Made by a program: the position numbers and the translations under genes. 23,830 bases of DNA from Plantago elongata (Eukaryota; Streptophyta; Magnoliopsida; Lamiales; Plantaginaceae). Location of the stretch: the NCBI GenBank assembly GCA_036897095.1, contig JAYMSP010002513.1, forward strand, positions 1-23,830, written 5' to 3'. The number at the start of each line of letters is the position of its first letter. Position 1 is the first letter of the stretch. Of this stretch, positions 9,201 through 18,699 are shown in pieces. The notes beneath the pieces were generated by a model. It saw only the letters and a list, made by a program, of their open reading frames with translations. It was not told the DNA's origin and ran no database searches.

Positions 9201-11796
9201 CCCATATTCAAGGTATTCAAACTAATAAACTAACAAATTATCAAATTATAAGTGCCTTTTAGTAAAAAGGAAAACAAAATCCAGGAATGTACAACAAATT
9301 AAGATTATTTTATCATGGTCTTTTTCAATTGGAGAAAGAACCTTTAAGCACAATTTAACAAAAGACATGGACCTACATATGAATCATGGATAGTGAACTG
9401 GATTACCCAAAATATCGCCATTAGCCCCATCTTTGATTGCGTTTGATGTATAAGCTAACTCAATAAATAAAACTATGCAGTATCTTAAACAATGTCAAGT
9501 TCAATCATACATAAGTTAACAGGAGAAGAACATGGGTTAATGCCAATTATAGTTATAATACATTATTTGTAGTTTCAATGAGAGATCAAATAACACATTA
9601 TTACATGGAGCATAATTCCTAAAGGAGTAGGTCAAAACACCCATATAGCGACGTCTAGGAGATTCGGTGAATATTCATCTTCGGATAGGTACCCATACAA
9701 ATATTGTACATCGGTCGGAATGGAAGCTGGTATGAGTTCCATGCAACCACAACATTCCTAAATAGCTTAGTTGTAGGGTGGCCGGCTGCTAATCAGTTGG
9801 TCACAGTACTTTGGGATATTTGATTTATTTTGAACTGTATAATTTACAATGTGAGTGCAATTTAAGAATTGTAAACAAACAAGGTGATTAATTGAGACAT
9901 GGAGATTATATATCTTAGTGACAAATTATTAACCAAGAAGAACGGCCACTCCTTAATGTGATCGAGCATGACTCAACACGCAGTTCACGTCACCTATGAC
10001 CTACCTATATCAATTAAGGTAAAAATGTTAGTTGTAACATTAAAACTGGCACTTTTACATAAGCCTACAATCCTCACAACTTTAAGTTGTCAATGAAAAG
10101 AAACAGTAGGTCACTTTATTTGTCTACATCAAGCTTTATGACTTTAAAGGTGTTCTTTCTACAACCTTCTTCAGGTTGAAGAACAATCCCTTTACGTCCA
10201 AACCTAAACCTGGAAATTTCAAAAAATGGATTTTTCTTGACATGACATCTAACAAAGTGATCTAGTTAACCACAAGTAGCCATGTTCTAGACAAACAAAA
10301 TGTTAAGAGCTAAAGGCAGAATTGTGATGTATTCTTATCTGCAGAAAAGTCTATATAACCCTGTGGCACATATCTATCTGTACTATCCAGTACAGGTCTA
10401 TAAAACCCAATGGCCTTAGATACACACATACTACAGTGTTTTACTTGAAATGACAGCAAAGTGACTACTGCCTCCATCCTAAAACTATTGGGACATGGCA
10501 CCTGACATTGCATATTTAATAAGAATTTGGTTGTAGAGTTCAGTAGACTATATGCTCCTATTGTTTAGAACTAATTGGTGTAACTAACCCTAACGAATAA
10601 ATACATTAAATCAATAATATCCAACATTAAATAGGCATCAAATGTGAATTTTCAATCAATGCAACCCAGATACAGAAATGTCCTTGTTATCTGCGATAAA
10701 CCAAAAAGGATAATGTTCACATAATTTTGGAACATTAAGAGGTATAAATTTACGATTTTAGAAGGCTAGGCGAGAATGAAGGATGCTCCAAAGCATCCAG
10801 TGCAAGATTGGCATAAAAAACCACACAGGACACCAAACATCAGTGACAGGTTTTCACGTATCATTCAAGGTTGACAAAACTACACCTAATTTGATAAGTT
10901 ATAGTATAATTGTTTTACATTCAGTATCATATATAAACCTCGGACAATAAGAAAGCAGCACGATTTCCGATATTCAATGCCATGCCAGCAAAATTAGAGC
11001 CCCTAATATATGGTTATGCAAAAACTGTAACCTAGGCTACCTTACAACCCCCATAACCCTTACATTCTCTCATTAAGTTCATTCAACTATATACAGCATA
11101 AAAATAAACTACAAGTTTTCACTCAACAGACAACACTCAAATCTGTTACAATAAAATTGAACTCGTGTGGCAAAAACTTAGAAGCTCATTCCAATTACAA
11201 AGCCAACAATAACAGGAACAGAAGTTCATTAGTCAAGACCGAATCAAGATGGATTACCTATGTCGCCCACCGGCATTGTCCCGAAACCTGTCATCATGCA
11301 TATAAAAAGCTCCCGCGGTTGGCACGGCATAAGGCTCAACATCCTTCTTCTCTTCCTCAGTCCTCTCCCCATCAGCATTACCTTCATCGCCATCAACCTC
11401 ACCAGACTCTTCCACATCATTACTAACCCCTTTTTCCTCCCGAACCAAGTCTTCAGCATCGTTTTCCTCCTCTTTCAACCGACTCTCCACCACGACCACC
11501 TCGACATTATTTCCGCCTCTTTTTTCCTCCCGGTAGTCAACATCTTCATCTTCCACATCATCATCCTCCAAGTCATAGTCCTCTTCGTCCTGTTCCTCCA
11601 ACTCGTCCTCCTCGTAATCAGCCGCACCGCCTTGAGACTCTCCATCGGACTCATCGACACGCCGAGCCGTCGGTCGTTTCTCGGGTTCCTCCTCTTCCTC
11701 CTCTTCTTCGTCGTCACTCGCCTCTCTCCGCCGCATCTTGAGCGACAGCTTTGCTTCCTCCGGATCGCTCACGTACTCAATTTCCTCATCCGCCAT
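6208..11796 (-). CDS. MLN51: MLN51/Barentsz/CASC3-like exon-junction-complex core protein, 8 coding exons
   Basis: Coding exons, 5' to 3' on the - strand: 11796-11258, 8893-8791, 8693-8428, 8343-7598, 6954-6852, 6671-6543, 6416-6361, 6281-6208. All introns are GT-AG and phases agree, giving 2016 nt and 671 residues. The N-terminus (MADEEIEYVSDPEEAKLSLK) leads into a long Asp/Glu-rich region. The eIF4A3- and RNA-binding SELOR core follows at about residues 155-205: PYAVPTAGAFYMHDDRF, joined across intron 1 to GGRKLWESKDERKWGHDKFEE, matching the RKLW...WEHDKF block of human CASC3. An RGG-type Arg/Gly tract (about 217-230), an Asn run (257-269) and a second GGRGRGPRRY patch follow. Then comes a long disordered Ser/Gln/Pro region and a conserved tail with GNSEMTWLPVLAGAAGALG and the C-terminal NPRRYTEMKFDQ. 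The family acts in the EJC core with eIF4A3, Mago and Y14 in splicing, export and nonsense-mediated decay. No intact alternative identity fits. Confidence 0.93.
8524..8576 (-). repeat. MLN51: trinucleotide (AAT/AAC)n run encoding poly-Asn in MLN51 exon 3
   Basis: An interrupted run of ATT/GTT triplets on the + strand, read as AAT/AAC on the coding strand, encodes NNNN-S-NNNNNNNN at residues 257-269. It lies between the RGG tract and the second Arg/Gly patch. Such runs are prone to length variation between alleles and typically lie in disordered linkers. Confidence 0.8.
8894..11257 (-). other. MLN51: large first intron of MLN51 (2364 nt)
   Basis: The donor is CATAG|GTAATCC at 11257 and the acceptor TGTCCTCAG|ACG at 8894. 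It splits the SELOR core between residues HR and RMLGG. The interior is AT-rich, with no exon or open frame that I can support. A short higher-complexity patch at about 9620-9760 (around TAGCGACGTCTAGGAGATTC) looks foreign but was not identified. A CTGCCTCCATCCTAAAACTA string near 10470 resembles a Stowaway end without a partner. Confidence 0.85.
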
Positions 11797-11842
11797 CGCA
11801 GTTGACGCAAAATCCGCTTCTCAATTGGGAATTGGTGAGAAA

Positions 11843-11851
11843 TTAGGGTTT
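11843..11851 (-). promoter_or_regulatory. MLN51: telo-box (AAACCCTAA) in the MLN51 leader
   Basis: On the - strand AAACCCTAA lies 47 nt upstream of the ATG. Telo-boxes near transcription starts are typical of plant genes for ribosome, translation and RNA-processing functions, which fits an EJC gene. Whether it is in the promoter or the 5' UTR depends on the unmapped start site. Confidence 0.5.
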
Positions 11852-12151
11852 TTGGATGTGATCTGAGATTTTAACAAGGATAGGAAAAGGCACAAAAATA
11901 AATCCCCTTGTTTTCAACTCGCATTTACTTTTTTTTGTGTCTTTTTTATGTCGTTTGAGTACAACTGTATTATGCATTGTGTACACATTGCTTCTAAATT
12001 TGTACCAAATTACGTTTTGGTGTTCCTTTCTGCGTTTTCTAGCTTTACCCCAATACTCATCCTAATGGGGTCGGTTGTAACTTAATCAGCTTGAGGACGA
12101 ATCATTTCGGTCATACGAATTACAAACACGCAGTAACTTATATCTCTTTTA

Positions 12152-12679
12152 GGGTAATTTTAGCATCAGATAAAGCTGTATTGAAATTGATATTAAATAT
12201 AGTTGTACTTTCAATCTAAGCTATCCATTTCTCAGTACAATTCAATCTTAACTAAAATGAAATACAATTGATTTTCAGATATAAATAAGTTAAAACACGT
12301 CTTTTAACTAAATCTTCCTCCCCAGGCATCTTTCTTCCGCCTTCTCCGTTCACTTCAATCCGCCTTCTTCCACCTCTTCTTATAGCATGCTTGGCATACT
12401 ACTGGATGGGGAAAACGCAAAAATTGGAAGCCCGAGATTCTCCAATTTTATCGAGGCTCATCTCCCTTCGATTCTTTCTGTTGACATTCTTCTCTGCTTC
12501 AAAAACCAAAGCAATGGTGATTTTTGATTTTTTGATTCTGTTTTTGTGTACGATTTTACTCATTTCATTTTGATTTTTCATTGCTATTGCTTGTCTTATC
12601 GCATGTTTTACCTCTCTTAGATCTATTCGTTGACTCCGATTTGAAATTTCGCTGGAAAATTTGGTGAAGCTTGAATCTG
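12152..12679 (+). repeat. left arm of the foldback element
   Basis: This arm is the inverted counterpart of 12709-13320. Landmark blocks shared with the other arm include TTGGAAGCCCGAGAT, TTGCTATTGCTTGTCTTATCG inner sequence and GGTGAAGCTTGAATCTG at the apex. It contains CT-rich leader-like sequence (about 12310-12385) and an ATG followed by a donor-like GTGATTTTT (near 12513), which could be a captured gene 5' end. Confidence 0.8.
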
Positions 12680-12708
12680 ATTTGAGCTGACACCCTGATA
12701 TCTGAAAC

Positions 12709-13320
12709 CAGATTCAAGCTTCACCAAATTTTCTAGCGAAATTTCAAATCAGAGTCAACGAATATATCAAACAGAGGTAAACCATTCGATAAGACAAGCA
12801 ATAGCAATGAAAAATCAAAATGATTTATGAGTAAAATCGTACACAAAAGCATAATCAAGAAAATTAAAAATCACCATTGCTTTGGTTTGAAGCAGAGAAG
12901 AATGTCAACAACAGAAAGAATTGAAGGGAGATGAACCTCGATAGAATTGGAGGATCTCGGGCTTCCAATTTTTGCGCTTGCCCCTCCTATTAAAGATCAG
13001 CAGGCAGAGGAGTAGAAGAACAGCGTTGGAGATGAATTTGAAGTTGGAGAAGAAGATGATGGAGAAGGGAGGTGCACGGAGAAGAATAAAACAGAGTAGA
13101 TTGAGAAGAAGCAAGAGAAGAAAGCTAACAGAGATGGAAGAAAGATGCCTGAGGAGGAAGATTCGGTTAAAAGACGTATATTAACTTATTTCTATCTGAA
13201 AATCAATTGTATTTCATCTTGGTCAAGATTGAATTGTACTGAAATGGATGGCTTAGATTGAAAGTAAAACCCTATCTAATATCATTTCCAATACATCCTT
13301 ATATGATGCTAGAATTGCCC
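12709..13320 (-). repeat. right arm of the foldback element
   Basis: This is the inverted copy of the left arm, beginning CAGATTCAAGCTTCACC. Short open frames on either strand here are by-products of the purine-rich sequence and are not genes. Confidence 0.8.
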
Positions 13321-14690
13321 CTCTTTTTACACATACTTTGTCCACACATGAAATATTCATTTTAAAAGCTTAGACATCACCATCATACGATGACGTGTTT
13401 CTCGACAAAATACTCACTTGAAATTACGCATATTCTCATATGGAACATAAGTACTCAACCCAGTCACAAGTGTTGCTTGTTGCTTGTAACTTGTTGCCAA
13501 TAAATTCCTTTAGAATATCATGATTCTTATGGTGAAGTTTGGATTAGGATGTAAGAAAGTAATGTAATGGGTGTCTGGAAATATCTATGGACCAATCATT
13601 CTAATGATAATGGTAAAAGTCGTCCGATTATATTTCCACTATTAATCTCCTCATATATCAAACAATGAATTAATATTCTCACCCCTTAAGTGAGGAGAAG
13701 AGGAGGACATGCATCATCGCTTGGAACACACCTTTCAACGAAAAAATAATTTTTTTTTTTTTTAGCAATTTTCTACTATTATTAAAAACTGAAATAAAGA
13801 ATCATATGGGTTTATACTTTATAGGAACCCGTATACAATTGACTGCTAATAAGCTACCAAAAGTTAAAGTCATGATCACAAACCAAACAAGAATCTAGAA
13901 AATGAAATTGAAATTGAGCATGAGACCATAATCAACATAATTACTATCCAAACTTCAGACCACCATTTTAGTAAAAGTTGAGAAAATTATCCGGGAAATA
14001 CTCAAATCATTGAGCTCTTCAAATGCTAAACAGTCTTCAAAATGGCAAAGGATATTAGACATCAGGGAGAATGATATGTTGGGGTCTTCTTTCTTCCTTG
14101 AGCAACTCACTGAACAAACTAAACATACAACTCAAACCTACTACAACAAGACTAAGAAGGGAAACTAAAATTCAGGGACAACAGGATACAAAGGCTAGAA
14201 TACAAATCCTAACCAATACAAACCACATAAGCAAAAAAAATTATCCACAACAGATTTTAAAGGACATTGCAACCAGGAGGCATACAATAATCACATCAGC
14301 CCTACTAGACTCCTCACACCAACTATCACATATCTCAAATGAAGCCTCCAAATGCACAAATGCAAACATAACCATAAAGACCAATAAAGTAAAATTTTAG
14401 AAACAAGGAACCTCTCTGGCTTTTCTCTCTTTCTGTTTTCAGGGGAAAAGGATGATTATCAAGTAACAAATAACCGATACAATCCAAAATCCTTACCTTA
14501 TACAAATAACCTTTTGAAACCCATATGTTTTTTTTAGACTGGAAGCAAATAATTTTTCTTTTTTTTTATTATTCTCGTTTTTCTCACAAATGAACCAACA
14601 CCCAAACAAATAGGCACTAGCAACATAACATTACATCCATCAAACAACTATATATATTGGACAAAATTTATTATGATCTATTAGACTAAC
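13321..14690. other. AT-rich intergenic stretch, no gene seen
   Basis: I see poly(T) at about 13750-13763 and scattered A-rich sequence. A 109-codon open frame at 14071-14400 is dominated by Thr, Lys, Asn and Ile, shows no domain and has no supporting context. No transposon termini were recognised. Confidence 0.5.
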
Positions 14691-14694
14691 GGGG

Positions 14695-15205
14695 TGATCC
14701 ACTAAGGTTATGGCCCAATCCATATCTCACTGACAAGTCCATCTCGATTGCCTTCGTATGCGGGTTGGACTCTAAAGTTTGACTAGCAGACCCATCCGGC
14801 TAAGGAGTCGACATGCCACCTAGGTCACTTAACCTGACAAAACCATCCAACTGGTAAGCAGACCTTGCTCACCTAGCCTTGCTCAGCCACCCGACTGGTT
14901 GACAAGCCAAACAACTTACCTCATACGACTAACTAGATCAGTCTAGGAGGATAACCAACTTACACTCCTTGATTGACTCGTTTAGTCCACAAACAGCCAT
15001 CTAGACATAGTCTAACCTACTAACATACACCTCACCCGAAAAGTAGGGGAGAGGTGGGTATGGACTCTAACGGGTGGACCATCTATATAGAGGGGCTCAC
15101 TCTCACTACGAAAACCCTAGCTATCAGTCTTACGCATCCATCTCGATCACCAATACTCAAGCAATCAGTCAATCGATCAACGCTCAAGCAATCTATAACA
15201 GTACA
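14695..15205 (+). mobile_element. degraded LTR-like segment
   Basis: This stretch has a different composition from its flanks (richer in C and G, no long A/T runs). It contains a TATA-like CTATATAGAGGGGCTCACTC at about 15090, followed by a CT-rich leader-like segment with repeated CTCAAGCAATC. That arrangement is typical of the U3-R-U5 order of plant gypsy LTRs. No primer-binding site, second LTR or target duplication was found, so boundaries are approximate and it may be a solo LTR remnant. Confidence 0.4.
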
Positions 15206-16430
15206 AAAATGACCATTTTTTTAAAATTGAAATAAAACCTTTGATTACAGTAAAAAGAGAATTACAAATTCTCCAAAGAACAAATATTTTAAAATCTCAT
15301 CTAAACAATGCTAACAAAGATTACAATTTTCAAGGACCAAAAGTTTACAAGTTAAGCAACTAGAAAACCCCAACAATTTTCCCCACTCTCAGAGATTGTT
15401 GAACTTCTAAAACTCGGAAGCACCAGATGAACACCTACAAGGAAGGGAAGATAGAAGGAGTGGTGAGATAAAACTCATTGAGGTTCATGCAAGTGTAAGT
15501 GAGTGAGTAACAAAATAGGTTATAGAGAAAACAATCAAAACCAAGAACATATCAATATCAAATACAATCAAGAAGACGAATCAGAACGAACAAATTTCCT
15601 ACCGCTCCTTATCTCTCCCAAATGCCCTTGTGACTCCCTTCAAAGAGCGACTCTGAACAAACAATACCCTGAACATATGTTCAGGGGTGAAATCCTACGA
15701 CCCTCCAAGACCTCGGCGACTTCTGTCTCACATCAAGGGGGAATAGGACAAGACACTCGATGAATAGCTCGATAGACACAACTATCCAAGCCTACCCACG
15801 AGATACCTCAACCGAACAAAAACAAACAATCGGATCACAAATAATCAGATTGTAATCCAAAATGAATCAATAGCCAAACCAATATGTCCAAAACAATGCT
15901 AGACATAACTTTCATGAGTTTACAAAAAGAGACTGTCTCATATACGACATACATAGTGGAAGCATAACAAACAATGTTTATGCAATTTGAGATGATGATT
16001 TTCACAAGCATTTGTATACTTATATATACAATAACATATAGAATCCATTAAACCTTTCGGGTTTTCGAAGATGGATTTTAAAGAACACTCACCTTAGAGT
16101 TCTCTTATCCTTATGCAAGTACTCAAATAGCCAAGTCAACAAAGAGCAAAACATGTCGATAAACTATAATTAATTTTAAATTATACTTGAATTACAATCA
16201 CACTATATTTTTTCGAGAGAAAGATTGATAATCGAGACTCGAAGTGGAGATGAAGTGGGACGATTCCGAATACAAGGCTTAAGGTTAAAGAGTATTAAAG
16301 TGAAAGCTTATCAAGATATCAAGGGTTGAGATGCAATATTTGAATAATCAAGGTTAAATTATAATTTATAAATCCTTTTGGGGCTGAATTGAAAGAATTT
16401 AAAATACAAAGTTCAAGTGGACAATAAGGG
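15206..16430. other. non-coding stretch, probable old repeat sequence
   Basis: No gene is supported. An 86-codon open frame at 15503-15763 begins with GTG, not ATG. The stretch includes a perfect 20-bp palindrome (15667-15686). Near 16089 there is a splice-donor-like ACTCACCTTAG (- strand CTAAG|GTGAGT), possibly an outlying degenerate copy of the array described next. Confidence 0.4.
15667..15686. repeat. perfect 20-bp palindrome
   Basis: CCCTGAACATATGTTCAGGG reads the same on both strands. It lies in otherwise non-palindromic sequence. The function is unknown; it may be a chance or element-derived hairpin. Confidence 0.7.
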
Positions 16431-16893
16431 CAAGGACAAGGATACAAGTGACAAAAGAAAGGGGACAACACTGCAATGTTCGGGACACGATAAAAGGTTC
16501 AATAGGTATCCGAATCAAGTGAAATGAAGAATGCGGTTCAAGTAAAAAGAAAGGGGAACGTGACTGTAAAACAGGAAATCAAAACGGACAAGTAACGAAA
16601 GAGATACAAGACTCACCCCCACGTGTACAGTTTCTGGATGAACAACACCTGTTTCGGAGATGATTCAGTGCAGAAAACAAACTGAAATTCGACATTTCAG
16701 TAGACTACACTGATCTACACAGAAAGAGGAAGCGTGGATATAACAAATGAGATATTAGAGCTTTTTAACAGAGGAGATATGATCAAGGAAACTTACACGT
16801 GCGTGCATATTTTACTGTTTGAACAGCCTCTGTTCCATATCTGTTTTAGGTATCAAAACATGACCGATTATGGAAATTAAATATCCTAGGATC

Positions 16894-17540
16894 CAGGGAC
16901 GGACGCATAAATATATGTCAGGGGTAGGACGCTATAAATTTAATTTAAAAAATTCATTATTAATGACTAATGAAAATTACGTTTTCAAAACTCACATAGT
17001 AAATAACAATGTTTAGACTATAATTTTTTAAATTATATGCTCATAAACGGGAGGAATTAGATATAATATAGTTTTGTTTAGATTGAATAATTTTTTTTAA
17101 GTATATTAAGTAAATGAATTTACCATTGAATAGAAAAAACAAAGAAACAAAGAGAGTTAAATGAAATAAAGTTAAATATTTATAAAATATGATTGTGAAA
17201 TGTAAACTTAAAGAACATTAAAAAAGAGAGAAATAATAAAAAAATGTTACTGAATCATAAAGAAATAATGAAAAATGTCAAGTAAATGGTAGAAAAAAAT
17301 ATAAATAAAATAGTTGGAAAATCTAACACTACTGAGAATCGAACTCGTGATCAATTGGTAGGAAAATGCTTTATGGAACATAGGTGCACTAGCTAAGATG
17401 TACCAATTTCTTTCATAATTCATTATTGCTAAATATATCAGTATTCATTAAATTTTTTGGAAGGGGTATAATAGGCATTTCATGTCCAAAATCGAAGGGT
17501 AGCGATTGTGGTCCCTCGATATAATGTGTGTCCGTGCCTG
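16894..17540. mobile_element. hAT-superfamily non-autonomous element (MITE), 647 bp
   Basis: The left end is CAGGGACGGACGCA; the right end, inverted, is CAGGCACGGACACA. CAGGG-type termini are a hAT hallmark. The element is flanked by a perfect 8-bp direct repeat CTAGGATC (16886-16893 and 17541-17548), the hAT duplication length. The interior is AT-rich with no transposase. Removing the element and one repeat restores the period of the surrounding array. Confidence 0.85.
17331..17405 (-). other. tRNA-like segment inside the hAT element
   Basis: On the - strand a B-box-like GAGTTCGATTCTC follows, after about 45 nt, a weak A-box-like TTAGCTAGTGCAC. This resembles the head of a tRNA-derived SINE or a decayed tRNA. 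No cloverleaf can be drawn and no A-rich tail is evident, so it is not called as a tRNA gene. Confidence 0.3.
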
Positions 17541-18341
17541 CTAGGATCATCTACACAGAAAGGGGTTCACGGGGATATCAATCACGAGAAAAACCGACGA
17601 ATAACGAAGAAGATACGACCCGAATAACTTACACATACGATGTAGTTTCCTGCTGCTCGAGCAGCACCTCATCTTGCTTAACTTCAGGAATCGATACTCA
17701 ACGGATTTAAGAAGTTCAAAAGCTTAAAATCAACTACACTAAAATACTAATGTGTTGATATCAATTACAGGAATTTCAACAAACACCGACGGAGATATAG
17801 ATAGTCGAATTTACCTAGTAAAACTGAGCACGTTATGATCGAGGCAGACTTTGATAGATTCACACCACTTCAATTCTTGTCGATTTTCCATGAATCAAGT
17901 CACTACTTGTTCGATACAAGATGAAGAATATGTTATGGAAACTGTGAAGCACTTTCGAAAAGCAAATCACGAGATCACAAGGCTGAAATCTTACCAAGGT
18001 GTACATGACAGATGAAGAAAGTCGAAGAGTTTTAGAGATGAACTGTATCTATTCATTGCGACGATCTCAACGGACTGAGTGGTGTAAGCTTTCGTTGACA
18101 ATATATTGGATTTCCAATGCGGAACGGGTGTATTGAAGGTGACTACGCAAAAAATATAGATTGTTGAGAGGTGGAGTTGATGATGTGAGGGTGATGATGG
18201 TGGTGATGGCAGATATGTCTTGGTAACCCATGATAATAAGTTTTGAAGAATGCCATAAAGACCAGAGGTTTGAGTAGACAAATAGAAGAAAGTGAAGAGG
18301 TTCAAGATGAAGACGTTTAGGCACATTAATTATAGAAGATG

Positions 18342-18422
18342 AATATTTTATATTCGTGTAAAAATAATCATTATTTAGAGTTTAGAACTGTCTTTCTCAA
18401 TATTTTATATTCGTATAAAAAT
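18342..18422 (+). repeat. spaced 24-bp direct repeat
   Basis: AATATTTTATATTCGTGTAA (plus AAAT) at 18342-18365 recurs at 18399-18422 with one difference (CGTG to CGTA). The copies are 57 bp apart. They could be a local duplication or the marks of a lost insertion. Confidence 0.7.
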
Positions 18423-18607
18423 AGAATTATATAATATTTTCAAGGTAATTTGAGCTGAGCTTTGCTATAAAGAAAGTTATAGAAAGTAAATTTATGGCAA
18501 TTCACTTTTTACACAATATTGCAAACAATTGCAAGCTTTGAATATGTTATAAACAACTTTCATATTACATAAAAATAAAATGATAATCAATTTTCCTTTT
18601 CACTAAG

Positions 18608-18615
18608 TTATATAA
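18608..18615 (+). promoter_or_regulatory. probable TATA box of the cysteine-rich peptide gene
   Basis: TTATATAA lies 92 nt upstream of the ATG, giving a predicted start near 18640 and a leader of about 60 nt. Confidence 0.5.
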
Positions 18616-18699
18616 CAAGAACCATTCTTCACTAATGTAAATCTCAAAACACACAACTACAAGGCTGTGTCCAAACACATTGATCATTGTCATTAGAAA

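Larger units (their letters stand above)
12152..13320. mobile_element. foldback (long inverted-repeat) element, probably MULE-type, 1169 bp
   Basis: The outer ends are GGGTAATTTTAGCATC and, inverted, GGGCAATTCTAGCATC. They are flanked by CTCTTTTA (12144-12151) and CTCTTTTTA (13321-13329), a near-exact 8-9-bp duplication differing by one T. The two arms, 12152-12679 and 12709-13320, are inverted copies that align along almost their whole length and leave only a 29-nt loop. Terminal G, long TIRs and a duplication near 9 bp point to the Mutator superfamily. No transposase frame exists. The right arm is longer because of a purine-rich stretch at about 13020-13140 not fully matched on the left. 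Confidence 0.8.
16430..18050. repeat. degenerate tandem array, period about 180 bp, interrupted by a hAT MITE
   Basis: A landmark of the form GAGATA(N)CTTAC/CTCAC recurs with its last four bases starting at 16613, 16793, 17629, 17811 and 17991. Successive spacings are 180, 836, 182 and 180. Subtracting the 655 bp added by the hAT insertion turns 836 into 181. Sequence before the landmark also aligns between units, for example AAAGGGGAACGTG (16550s) with AAAGGGGTTCACG (17560s), and ATCTACACAGAAAG at about 16715 with the same string at about 17550. A weaker copy lies near 16449. Read on the - strand, each landmark resembles a splice donor. Confidence 0.6.

Noticed and set aside
10465-10500. Stowaway-like terminus in MLN51 intron 1 (CTGCCTCCATCCTAAAACTA)
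   Set aside because: There is no matching inverted end and no TA duplication nearby. At best it is a truncated fragment.
11260-11805. 181-codon hydrophobic open frame on the + strand
   Set aside because: It is the antisense shadow of the Asp/Glu-rich first exon of MLN51, which has clear family residues on the - strand.
12972-13184. 70-codon Arg/Lys-rich open frame
   Set aside because: It lies in the purine-rich part of the right foldback arm and has the composition expected of that sequence.
14071-14400. 109-codon open frame with an ATG start
   Set aside because: The composition follows the A-rich local sequence (Thr, Lys, Asn, Ile), no motif is recognisable, and there is no supporting signal upstream.
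15503-15763. 86-codon open frame
   Set aside because: It has a GTG start, no domain, no promoter or splice context, and lies within repeat-like sequence.
17331-17405. tRNA gene
   Set aside because: Only a B-box-like string is convincing. No cloverleaf or acceptor stem can be drawn, and it sits inside a MITE.
17991-18326. 111-codon - strand open frame
   Set aside because: Its end is read through a donor-like site of the degenerate array. It shows no family signature and overlaps a second equally poor frame.
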